DNA of 64,000 nucleotides from Mycolicibacterium sp. P9-22 (GTDB taxonomy: Bacteria; Actinomycetota; Actinomycetes; Mycobacteriales; Mycobacteriaceae). Shown one piece after another: positions 27,099 through 34,201 of this stretch. Position numbers and translations under genes: made by a program. The notes below the pieces were generated by a model. It was not told the DNA's origin and did not search any database. It saw only the letters and a list, made by a program, of their open reading frames with translations. Location: NCBI RefSeq assembly GCF_008329585.1, contig NZ_NPKP01000003.1, forward strand, positions 1 through 64,000, given 5' to 3'. Within the stretch, counting starts at the first letter, position 1; every line of letters starts with the position of its first letter.

Positions 27099-27989
27099 CT
27101 ACCGACGGGTAGCGGTGCGCGGCAGCACCTTCCGGAGCAGCGAATAGGTGAGAGCACCGCCGGCCAGCGCGCTGAGCCCGACGGCGACGGTGGTGGCGAC
27201 GGCCGCACCCGAGGGTGCGGCGGGCAGCCGGTCCCGCAGCGGTACCGGACGGCTGAAGGTCAGCACCGGCCAGTCGCGTGCGGCGGCCTCCTTGCGCAGG
27301 CCGCGGTCGGGATTGACCACCGACGGGTGGCCGACGGTCTCCAGCATGGGCAGGTCGGTGATCGAATCGGAGTAGGCGTAGCAGTGCTCCAGCGAGTAGC
27401 CCTCGCGGGTGGCGAGCTCGCGGATCGCTTCGGCCTTGCCTTCGCCGAAACAGTAGAAGGCAACCTCGCCGGTGTACTTTCCGTCCGCCACGACCATCCG
27501 GGTGGCCATCGCGTGGGTGGCGCCGAGTGCGGCGGCGATCGGTGCCACGATTTCTTCGCCGGAGGCCGACACCACCACGACGTCACGCCCGCACAATTTG
27601 TGGTCGGCGATCAGGTTGGCGGCCTCCGCGAAGACCAGCGGGTCGACGATCTCGTGCAGGGTCTCGCCGACCACCGAACGCACCTGTTCGACATCCCAGC
27701 CGGTGCACATGTCCGTCAGGTAGGTGCGCATCCGATCCATCTGATCGTGATCGGCCCCGGACATGAGGAACAGGAATTGGGCATAGGACGATTTCAGTAC
27801 GGCGCGGCGGTTCAGTAGTCCCTGATCGAAAAACGGTTTGCTGAACGCCAGGGTGCTCGACTTTGCTATGACTGTCTTGTCGAGGTCGAAAAATGCGGCG
27901 GTGCGGACCGGCTGACCGGTGTGCGCTGTGGGTTCCGGTGCACCGGTTTCCTCGGCGAGCCCCTCGTGTGCCGTCACGGCATCCAGCAT
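27099..27989 (-). CDS. HAD-IB family phosphatase (Rv3661, SerB-like)
   Basis: This 296-residue HAD-superfamily phosphatase has motif I FFDLDKTVI, motif II VVVSASGEE, a motif III lysine in GEGKAEAI and motif IV YSDSITDLPML. The C-terminus has a hydrophobic helix (AAVATTVAVGLSALAGGALTYSLL), suggesting membrane association. It is Rv3661-like, annotated SerB-related, but such HAD-IB proteins may act on phospholipids or other phosphates. The ATG at 27989 fits the family N-terminus, though its binding site is weak. It lies between the 6C and Ms1 RNA genes. Confidence 0.87.
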   Translation of the reverse strand: MLDAVTAHEGLAEETGAPEPTAHTGQPVRTAAFFDLDKTVIAKSSTLAFSKPFFDQGLLNRRAVLKSSYAQFLFLMSGADHDQMDRMRTYLTDMCTGWDVEQVRSVVGETLHEIVDPLVFAEAANLIADHKLCGRDVVVVSASGEEIVAPIAAALGATHAMATRMVVADGKYTGEVAFYCFGEGKAEAIRELATREGYSLEHCYAYSDSITDLPMLETVGHPSVVNPDRGLRKEAAARDWPVLTFSRPVPLRDRLPAAPSGAAVATTVAVGLSALAGGALTYSLLRKVLPRTATRR

Positions 27990-28008
27990 AGGGGGAGCGC
28001 GAGGGAGT

Positions 28009-28030
28009 ACTTTCCCAACGCTGGGAAAGT
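28009..28030. promoter_or_regulatory. Perfect 22-base inverted repeat upstream of the HAD gene
   Basis: ACTTTCCCA and TGGGAAAGT are perfect 9-base arms around ACGC, 20 bases upstream of the HAD phosphatase start. No T-run follows, so it looks like an operator for a dimeric regulator rather than a terminator. The regulator is not evident nearby. Confidence 0.5.
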
Positions 28031-28124
28031 GGCAGCTCAAGACACCTGTCGCAAACTGCACAAATTTTCGTAATTCGGGTAAATGTCCTGCATCGCTACT
28101 TGCGCCGCCCGGCAATCCCGTGTG

Positions 28125-28130
28125 TATAGT
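28125..28130 (+). promoter_or_regulatory. -10 box of the 6C RNA
   Basis: TATAGT, preceded by TGTG, lies seven bases before the presumed RNA start. A possible -35 (TTGCGC at 28100) has a long 19-base spacer, so the -35 is uncertain. Confidence 0.6.
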
Positions 28131-28136
28131 GGGCGT

Positions 28137-28233
28137 TACTCGGCTGTGTCCGAGTGTGGATCAGCCCGACCCCCCGGGGCTGATACACGACGACCTCCGC
28201 CTCCTCCCCCCCTGGCGGGGGTCGTCCTTTTTT
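28137..28233 (+). ncRNA. 6C small RNA (B11 / ncRv13660c)
   Basis: About 97 bases between the Rv3661 and ssd (Rv3660c) homologues match the actinobacterial 6C RNA in position, strand and design. ACTCGG/CCGAGT forms the first hairpin. ATCAGCCC/GGGGCTGAT encloses a loop with six C. The terminal hairpin GACGACC...GGTCGTC has a second C-rich loop and ends in six T. The C-rich loops pair with G-rich stretches near ribosome binding sites of targets. In M. tuberculosis B11 its raised level disturbs growth and represses target mRNAs. Confidence 0.88.
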
Positions 28234-28402
28234 CTGGGTGGGTTTGCTTCCGCGCCGAGGATTCCAGCACAGCTGCGAATCGTTGCGGAACGGGATTTTC
28301 ACGGGATCCGAACACCCGTCAAGTCATGCACAATCGCCGATTCATCCACAGATCGGCCGCACCCCCTGGCGCCGCCCGCACCCGCTTCTGCACCGTGGAC
28401 GT

Positions 28403-29443
28403 ATGACGCCGGCCACCGCAGTCCTCGCCCTGGTCGATGACCGGGCACTGCGTGATGACGTCGACCGGGTGGCGGCCGCCGCAGCGGTGCGGGTGGTGCA
28501 CGCCCGCCGTCCGTCCAGTCGCACGGTCTGGGTCAGCGCACAGGTGGTGGTGCTCGATGCGGCAGCGGCGGCCCGGTGCGCAGACGAGGGCCTGCCGCGT
28601 CGAGACCGGGTCTACCTGGTGGGAACGGCCGAACCCGGTGCCGGCGACTGGAAAGCAGCGGTATCCGTTGGAGCCCAACGGGTTATCCGCCTACCCGATC
28701 AGGACGGCGAGTTGGTCGACGCCTTCACCACGGCATCGCAGAACGCCGATTCGAGTGTGCACCGCGGTGCGGTCATCGCCACCGTCGGCGGGTGCGGAGG
28801 GGCGGGCGCCTCCCTGTTCGCCGCAGCATTGGCGCAGGCCGCACCGCAATGTCTGCTGGTCGACACCGACCCGTGGGGCGGCGGCCTGGACCTGGCCATG
28901 GGCACCGAGGGGGTACCCGGGCTGCGCTGGCAGGATCTCACCCTGCGCGACGGGCGGCTCGGGTTCGAGGCGCTGCGGACCGCGCTGCCTGCGCGGGGTG
29001 GGGTCACCGTGCTCTCGGGTGCTCGTCATGGCGCCGAGATCGAGGCCGGGCCACTGAGCGCCGTCATCGATGCTGGTCGCACCGCCGGGGTGACGGTGGT
29101 GTGCGACGTGCCGCGGCGGGCCACACGCGCGGTCGAGACGGCGCTGGAGTCCGCTGATCTGGTCGTCATGGTCGTCCCGGCCGATGTCCGTGCGGCGGCG
29201 GCGGCCGGTGCGCTCACCGGATGGGTCCGGACGGTCAATCCGAATGTCGGGCTGGTGGTGCGTGGCCCGGCACCCGGCGGGCTGCGGGCGGGCGATATCG
29301 CCGCGACGGTCGGACTGCCACTGGTCGCGGCGATGCGACCGCAGCCCGGGCTGGCCGACACGCTGGAGCGTGGCGGGCTGCGCATGCGGGCCCGGTCCCC
29401 GCTGGCCCGGGCCGCCGCGGGTGTCCTGGGTCTGCTGTCGTGA
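28403..29443 (+). CDS. ssd: Septum-site-determining protein Ssd (MinD/CpaE-like)
   Basis: This 346-residue MinD/ParA-superfamily protein corresponds to Rv3660c, which inhibits septum formation when overproduced. A receiver-like N-terminal half is followed by the ATPase-like half. The Walker A region reads GGCGGAGASLFAAAL and lacks the usual lysines, while DTDPWGGGLDLAMG retains the MinD switch. In tad loci a CpaE-like protein of this type localises the pilus machine, which fits its overlap with tadA (GTGA). ATG start at 28403. Confidence 0.87.
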   Translation: MTPATAVLALVDDRALRDDVDRVAAAAAVRVVHARRPSSRTVWVSAQVVVLDAAAAARCADEGLPRRDRVYLVGTAEPGAGDWKAAVSVGAQRVIRLPDQDGELVDAFTTASQNADSSVHRGAVIATVGGCGGAGASLFAAALAQAAPQCLLVDTDPWGGGLDLAMGTEGVPGLRWQDLTLRDGRLGFEALRTALPARGGVTVLSGARHGAEIEAGPLSAVIDAGRTAGVTVVCDVPRRATRAVETALESADLVVMVVPADVRAAAAAGALTGWVRTVNPNVGLVVRGPAPGGLRAGDIAATVGLPLVAAMRPQPGLADTLERGGLRMRARSPLARAAAGVLGLLS

Positions 29444-30600
29444 CCGGTTCATTGATCGACCGGGTCCGGGAGCGGCTCGCCGTCGAGCAGACACCGCTGC
29501 GCCCCGCCGTCGTCGCCGAAGCCATCCGTGCGGAATCCGGCGGCTTGCTCGGCGACACCGAAGTCCTCGCAGGCATGCGGATCCTGCAGACCGAGCTGAC
29601 CGGCGCCGGGATACTAGACCCGCTGCTACGCGCCGACGGCACCACCGACGTGCTGGTCACCGGCCCCGATGCGGTGTGGGTGGATGATGGTAACGGGTTG
29701 CGCCGCAGTGAGATCCGGTTCCCCGACGAAGAGTCGGTGCGCAGACTGGCCCAGCGGTTGGCGCTGGCGGCGGGCCGCCGCCTCGACGACAGTCAGCCCT
29801 GGGTGGACGGACAGCTCAGCTGCCTCGGTGAGGACCTGGTCCGGTTGCACGCCGTCCTGCCCCCGGTGGCAGCCGCGGGGACCTGCATCTCATTGCGGGT
29901 GCTGCGGCCGGCCCGTCAGGATCTGGCGGCGCTGATCGCCACCGGCGCGATCGCCGGTCCCGCGGCCGAACTGCTCGCGCGGATCATCGACACCCGGCTG
30001 GCATTCCTGATCTGCGGAGGAACCGGATCCGGAAAGACCACCTTGTTGTCGGCCGCGCTGGGCGCGGTGGACACCGGCGAACGCATCGTGTGTGTCGAGG
30101 ATGCACCGGAACTGGCGCCGCGCCATCCGCACGTGGTGAACCTGGTGGCCAGGGGTTCCAACATCGAAGGCGTGGGCCAGGTTACGGTGCGTGACCTGGT
30201 GCGCCAGGCGTTGCGAATGCGGCCCGACCGCATAGTGGTCGGTGAGGTGCGCGGCGCCGAGGTGGTCGATCTGCTCACCGCGCTGAACACCGGACACGAC
30301 GGCGGTGCAGGCACCGTGCACGCCAACAGCCCCGCCGAGATCCCCGCGCGTCTGGAGGCGCTGGCCGGTCTGGGAGGCCTGGACCGCGCGGCGCTGCACA
30401 GCCAGCTGGCCGCCGCGGTGCAGGTGGTGCTCCACGTCGGTCGCGACTCCGCCGGGCGCCGGCGGCTTGCCGAGATCGCGGTGCTGAGCCGCGCACCCGA
30501 CGGCTGGGTGGTCGCTCGCACCGGGTGGCATGCCGATCACGGGTTCGGTTGCGGTGCAGAGACACTGAATGATCTGCTCGATGAGCGGAGCCGTCGGTGA
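29440..30600 (+). CDS. tadA: Tad pilus assembly ATPase TadA/CpaF
   Basis: This 386-residue secretion ATPase of the type II/IV family (Rv3659c) has Walker A GGTGSGKTTLLSA, an Asp box near CVEDAPEL, Walker B RIVVGEVRGAE and a His box HDGGAGTVHANS. It powers assembly of Flp-type pili at the inner face of the membrane. The GTG at 29440 overlaps the ssd stop. The N-terminal domain is short, as usual for actinobacterial TadA. Confidence 0.93.
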   Translation: MTGSLIDRVRERLAVEQTPLRPAVVAEAIRAESGGLLGDTEVLAGMRILQTELTGAGILDPLLRADGTTDVLVTGPDAVWVDDGNGLRRSEIRFPDEESVRRLAQRLALAAGRRLDDSQPWVDGQLSCLGEDLVRLHAVLPPVAAAGTCISLRVLRPARQDLAALIATGAIAGPAAELLARIIDTRLAFLICGGTGSGKTTLLSAALGAVDTGERIVCVEDAPELAPRHPHVVNLVARGSNIEGVGQVTVRDLVRQALRMRPDRIVVGEVRGAEVVDLLTALNTGHDGGAGTVHANSPAEIPARLEALAGLGGLDRAALHSQLAAAVQVVLHVGRDSAGRRRLAEIAVLSRAPDGWVVARTGWHADHGFGCGAETLNDLLDERSRR

Positions 30601-31379
30601 GCGCCGCGGCGGTCCTGCTGGCCGCGGCGCTGCTGGTGGCCCCGGTATCGGCGCGGGCCAGGCTGAAAGGACCGGGCACCTCGCGTACGCTGCCGCCGCG
30701 CGCACTGTGGTGCGCGGCCGTGCCGCCCGCCCTGGTCGGGGCCATCGCCGTGGAACCGAGCGTGGTGCTGGCGGCGGCCATCCTGTTGGGCACCGTCATC
30801 GCCCGCCGGCGCGGTTCGGCGGCGCGTCGGCGACGGTGTGCCGAAGCGGCGGCCCTACGGGACGGACTGGACATCCTGGCCGGTGAGTTGCGGGCCGGCG
30901 CCCATCCGGTGGCAGCCTTCGACGCGGCGGGCACCGAGGTGGGTGCAGCCGTGGGCGAACGGTTGCGGGTGGTGGCCGCGCGGGGACGTCTCGGCGCCGA
31001 TGTCGGTGCCGGGATCCGGTCGGTGGCAGCGCTGTCCGCCCAGCCGGAGAGCTGGGAGCGATTGGCGGTGTGCTGGGAATTGGCGCAGTCGCGTGGTCTG
31101 GCGATCGCCACCCTGATGAGGGCCGCGCAGCATGACATCGTCGAGCGGGAGAGATTCCGGGTCCGGGTCGACGCCGGGCTGGCAGGGGCGCGGACGACGG
31201 CCGCGGTACTGGCCGGGATGCCGGTGCTGGGCATCGCGCTGGGGCAGGCGATCGGTGCCGACCCGCTGGCTTTCCTGCTCTCCGGTGGCGCCGGCGGTGT
31301 GCTGCTCGTCATCGGCATCACGCTGTCCTGCGTGGGTCTGCTGTGGTCGGACCGCATCGTGACCGGACTACCGACATGA
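30597..31379 (+). CDS. tadB: Tad pilus inner-membrane platform protein TadB
   Basis: This 260-residue protein (Rv3658c-like) has N-terminal helices around 2-15 and 38-62 and two C-terminal helices (AAVLAGMPVLGIALGQAIG and GGVLLVIGITLSCVGLLW), flanking a GspF-type cytoplasmic domain (DGLDILAGELRAGAHPVAAF). With TadC it forms the platform beneath the growing pilus. The GTG start overlaps tadA, and its stop overlaps the tadC ATG. Confidence 0.87.
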   Translation: MSAAAVLLAAALLVAPVSARARLKGPGTSRTLPPRALWCAAVPPALVGAIAVEPSVVLAAAILLGTVIARRRGSAARRRRCAEAAALRDGLDILAGELRAGAHPVAAFDAAGTEVGAAVGERLRVVAARGRLGADVGAGIRSVAALSAQPESWERLAVCWELAQSRGLAIATLMRAAQHDIVERERFRVRVDAGLAGARTTAAVLAGMPVLGIALGQAIGADPLAFLLSGGAGGVLLVIGITLSCVGLLWSDRIVTGLPT

Positions 31380-31936
31380 GTTGGGCCGCACTGCTGCTCG
31401 CCGCCGCACTGCTGGTGGGCGCCGGTCCGCACCGGGTCCGGGGGAGCGGCGCCGGTGACACCGCGTCGTCGGCGCCGCGGGCCGACCCGCTGGCGGCGGC
31501 CTCCTGTTTCGACGTGCTTTCGGCCTGTCTGTCGGCGGGGATGGCGACGGCGTCGGCGACCGCCGCGGCCGCTGACCTCGCGCCACCGGCGTTGGCGGAT
31601 CAGCTGACCCGGGCCGCGCACCTGCTCGCGCTGGGCGCTGAATCCGAGCGGGCCTGGGCAGATCCGGGCACCTCGGCCGACCGGCACGGCGCGGTGCTGG
31701 CCCGGCTCGCGAGGCGGTCGGCCCACTCGGGTGCCGCTCTGGCAAGCAGTGTGGCCGAACTGGCCGATCAGGTGCGCGTCGATGCCGGCGCCGCGGCCGA
31801 TGCCGCCGCCGAGCGTGCATCGGTCCTGATCGCCGGCCCGCTCGGACTCTGCTACCTGCCGGCGTTCATGTGCCTGGGGATCGTCCCGGTGGTCGCCGGA
31901 TTGGCCGGCGACCTGATGTGGTCAGGACTGTGGTGA
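31376..31936 (+). CDS. tadC: Tad pilus platform protein TadC
   Basis: This 186-residue protein (Rv3657c-like) has an N-terminal helix (WAALLLAAALLVGAG), a GspF/TadC-like region (SCFDVLSACLSAGMATASA) and a C-terminal hydrophobic hairpin (GPLGLCYLPAFMCLGIVPVVAGL). It partners TadB. It is much smaller than proteobacterial TadC, which is normal in mycobacteria. Coupled to tadB by ATGA. Confidence 0.83.
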   Translation: MSWAALLLAAALLVGAGPHRVRGSGAGDTASSAPRADPLAAASCFDVLSACLSAGMATASATAAAADLAPPALADQLTRAAHLLALGAESERAWADPGTSADRHGAVLARLARRSAHSGAALASSVAELADQVRVDAGAAADAAAERASVLIAGPLGLCYLPAFMCLGIVPVVAGLAGDLMWSGLW

Positions 31937-31951
31937 AAGGGAAAGGTAAAC

Positions 31952-32152
31952 ATGCTCAACATAATTCGGGAGCTGCAGACGCGGCTGTTGGTGGCGGCCG
32001 CGGACGAGTCCGGGATGAGCACCGTCGAATACGCCATCGGGACGATCGCCGCGGCGGCCTTCGGTGCGATCCTGTACACCGTGGTGACGGGCGACTCGAT
32101 CGTCGGCGCCCTGTCCAACATCATCACCCGCGCGTTGAACACCAGCGTCTGA
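31952..32152 (+). CDS. flp: Flp-type major pilin
   Basis: This 66-residue prepilin (Rv3656c, DUF4244-type) has the processing site ESGM/STVEYAIG, with Glu at +5 and Tyr at +6 of the mature pilin as in all Flp pilins, followed by a hydrophobic helix. The mature pilin would be about 45 residues. It has the strongest ribosome binding site of the operon (GGGAAAGG), as expected for the structural subunit. No prepilin peptidase is in the window. Confidence 0.9.
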   Translation: MLNIIRELQTRLLVAAADESGMSTVEYAIGTIAAAAFGAILYTVVTGDSIVGALSNIITRALNTSV

Positions 32153-32472
32153 GCGATGACGCCGGTGCCGTCACCGTCGAGGCCGCGTTCGCAATCGCCG
32201 CGCTGGTCTCGGTTCTGGTGGTTTGCCTGGCCGGGCTCAACGCGGCGGTGTTGCAGATCCGGTGCGTCGATGCCGCCAGGGAGGCGGCCCGGCTCGCCGC
32301 CCGCGGGGATGACGGGGTCGCGGCCGCGCGACGGGTCGGCCCGGCCGGTGCCGTGGTGTCGGTGCATCGCGAAGGTGAGCTGCTGGTGGCCAGGATCAGT
32401 ACGACATCGCCACTGCTGCCGGGGATCACCATCGCCGCCGAAGCCGTGTCGGTGGCCGAGCAGGGCCGCTGA
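32149..32472 (+). CDS. TadE-like minor pilin, non-canonical start
   Basis: This protein of about 107 residues begins LSDDAGAVTVEAAFAIAALVS, the conserved TadE N-terminus (GAVTVEAA then a membrane helix), and corresponds to Rv3655c. No ATG, GTG or TTG lies in frame between the flp stop and this motif. The best placed codon is CTG at 32149, which overlaps the flp stop as CTGA, like the GTGA/ATGA junctions elsewhere in this operon. I therefore annotate a CTG start; a start inside flp is the alternative. Confidence 0.6.
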   Translation: MSDDAGAVTVEAAFAIAALVSVLVVCLAGLNAAVLQIRCVDAAREAARLAARGDDGVAAARRVGPAGAVVSVHREGELLVARISTTSPLLPGITIAAEAVSVAEQGR

Positions 32473-32500
32473 GGACACCGGATCGGCGAGCCTGGTCGCG

Positions 32501-32809
32501 TTGGCCATGGTCATGGTGTTGCTGTCCGCGACGGCCGGCGTGGCGGTGCTGGGCTCGGTGGTGATCGCGCGGCACCGGGCCCAGTCCGCGGCCGATCTGG
32601 CCGCACTCTCGGCAGCAGGCGGTCTCGCATCCGGACACCAGATCGCTTGCGCCCGAGCGGTATCGGTGGCCACCGCCATGCACGCCACGGTGATCGACTG
32701 TGCGGTAGAGGGCCTTGACACCATCATCACCGTGGCGGCCGATGCGGGTGTGCCGGGCTGGCGGGCCTCCGCGCAGGCGCGGGCAGGGCCTGGCGAACCG
32801 GACGGCTAA
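32501..32809 (+). CDS. TadE/TadG-like minor pilin (Rv3654c-like)
   Basis: The family-like stretch EDTGSASLVALAMVMVLLSA runs straight from the end of the TadE gene in another frame, then [20 protein letters not shown], the TadG/Rv3654c signature. The first ordinary codon is TTG at 32501, inside the hydrophobic helix, so the true start may be a rare codon a little upstream. An ATG at 32156 is in frame, but the segment it adds is an out-of-frame copy of TadE and is not believable protein. Likely a pseudopilin of the Flp pilus. Confidence 0.6.
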   Translation: MAMVMVLLSATAGVAVLGSVVIARHRAQSAADLAALSAAGGLASGHQIACARAVSVATAMHATVIDCAVEGLDTIITVAADAGVPGWRASAQARAGPGEPDG

Positions 32810-33906
32810 CTGGCCGGGTCCACCGATTTGGCCTTGCGCAGTATCGATTTCAGGCCGGTACGCGCGGCGGGCTCGGCGTCGACCACCGTGGCTCCGTGCT
32901 GTGATGCGGCGAGCTCCTCATCGGTGGGCAGCCGCATCGACAGCAGCGCGGCGTAGGTGTCGTCGTCGAGTTCGACCTTGTTGGCCGTGATGTGGATCGG
33001 GGTGTAGCCGCCGCCGATGGCCGGTAGCCGCAGCACCCGCGCGGTTGGGCCGCGCATCAATTCCTGCCTCATCTCAGCGACCAGGGGCTCGTCCGCCGGG
33101 TCCAGGGCGGGTTCGCCACGTTCGCGTGCGCGCCAATCGTAGTGCGGACTAGGCCGGTCCAGCCATTTGAGCAACCGCCAGTGCTTCATGTCGACCAGCG
33201 CGCGGTGCACGCCCGGCGCGGCCAGCCCGTTCAGGATCCGCTGCGCCAGGTCGTCGGGGCGTACCACCGGTCCCTCGCGCACGCTGCGCCAGTTCATTGC
33301 CCGGCAGATCAGCCGTTCGCTGCCGTCCTCCTGTTGTTCCTGGACCGCCCGGGCGACGAAACCCACGGTGATCGGTTGTCCCTGATAGTCGGTCACATTC
33401 CAGGTGCTGCACAGGGTGTTCCCGGGTTTGGCCTTGATGACCATGGACAACACTTTGGACTCATTGGGGTTCAGCGCGCGGGCGGGCAGATCCTCGGCGA
33501 ACGCCCGTCCGTGGGTGGCCTCGATGGCGATATCGCGGCCCGCGTTGGTCAGCGATTCCGGGGTATCGGTTGCGACCCCGGAGGTCAGATCCCATTTGAG
33601 CGGACCCGGGATCGGGCGCTGCGGGGGTTCGACGTCGGGTGGCCCGATCCACAGATGCACACCGTGGATCACCCCGTCCGGCATGTGCACCACTTCGGTG
33701 CGGATCACGCGGTCGTGTTTGGGGGTGATGATGTTCAGCGCGTGACCGGCGCGCACGGTTTCTCCGATGGCCGACTGGATGGCCATCAGATGGGGGTTAC
33801 GTCGCAGGAAACTGCTGGTCGGCACCAGGTTCTTGGTGCGGGAGCCCTGTGCGACGACAGCAGGTTCCTCCCCGAGTGTCTCCACGAGCAACCAGTCGTG
33901 GTCCAT
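32806..33906 (-). CDS. Rv3651-like protein with PAS/GAF-type domain
   Basis: This 366-residue cytoplasmic protein corresponds to Rv3651 and its actinobacterial relatives (DUF5593/GAF-like). It begins MDHDWLLVETLGEEPAVVAQG. The middle region (VLSMVIKAKPGNTLCSTWNVTDYQGQPITVGFVARAV) is compatible with a PAS/GAF sensory fold. No output domain is evident. It ends with a four-base overlap against the convergent pilus operon. Role unknown. Confidence 0.8.
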   Translation of the reverse strand: MDHDWLLVETLGEEPAVVAQGSRTKNLVPTSSFLRRNPHLMAIQSAIGETVRAGHALNIITPKHDRVIRTEVVHMPDGVIHGVHLWIGPPDVEPPQRPIPGPLKWDLTSGVATDTPESLTNAGRDIAIEATHGRAFAEDLPARALNPNESKVLSMVIKAKPGNTLCSTWNVTDYQGQPITVGFVARAVQEQQEDGSERLICRAMNWRSVREGPVVRPDDLAQRILNGLAAPGVHRALVDMKHWRLLKWLDRPSPHYDWRARERGEPALDPADEPLVAEMRQELMRGPTARVLRLPAIGGGYTPIHITANKVELDDDTYAALLSMRLPTDEELAASQHGATVVDAEPAARTGLKSILRKAKSVDPAS

Positions 33907-34201
33907 GGTGGCAGTTTAGCTGGCGGCCGGCGCACCACCCGCATTTTCCCGGGCTGCGGAATCAGTCGACCGATGCGGGAAGCGACCGATTGTAGGCGTC
34001 ATTTCGGCACCCGTGCGCACCAATTCGGAGTTGCAGATACCCGCTCTCAAAAGGTACTTTGCCCTCGGCGCCCGGATCTCCGGGGTTGAAAACGGATCGC
34101 GTTGTCCGACCGTTTTGTCGCGAAGCCTGTGTGCTCGGCGTCGCTGGTGTCGGCGCATTGCTGGACGAGGCGGTCGACGAGGGGTGGACCGCTGTGCGGC
34201 A
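33907..34201. other. Intergenic region, no gene seen
   Basis: About 295 bases between the Rv3651-like start and the helicase stop. M. tuberculosis carries a PE gene near this point; nothing resembling one is present here. No RNA gene or strong terminator was recognised. Confidence 0.5.

Noticed and set aside
26704..27147. Small plus-strand frames in the Ms1 region
   Set aside because: They lie over a structured RNA with its own promoter and terminator on the minus strand and have no binding sites or family features.
32156..32500. Upstream part of the frame leading into the TadG-like gene from ATG 32156
   Set aside because: These residues are an out-of-frame reading of the TadE gene (Arg/Pro/Trp-rich). 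Only the part after about 32470 looks like pilin.
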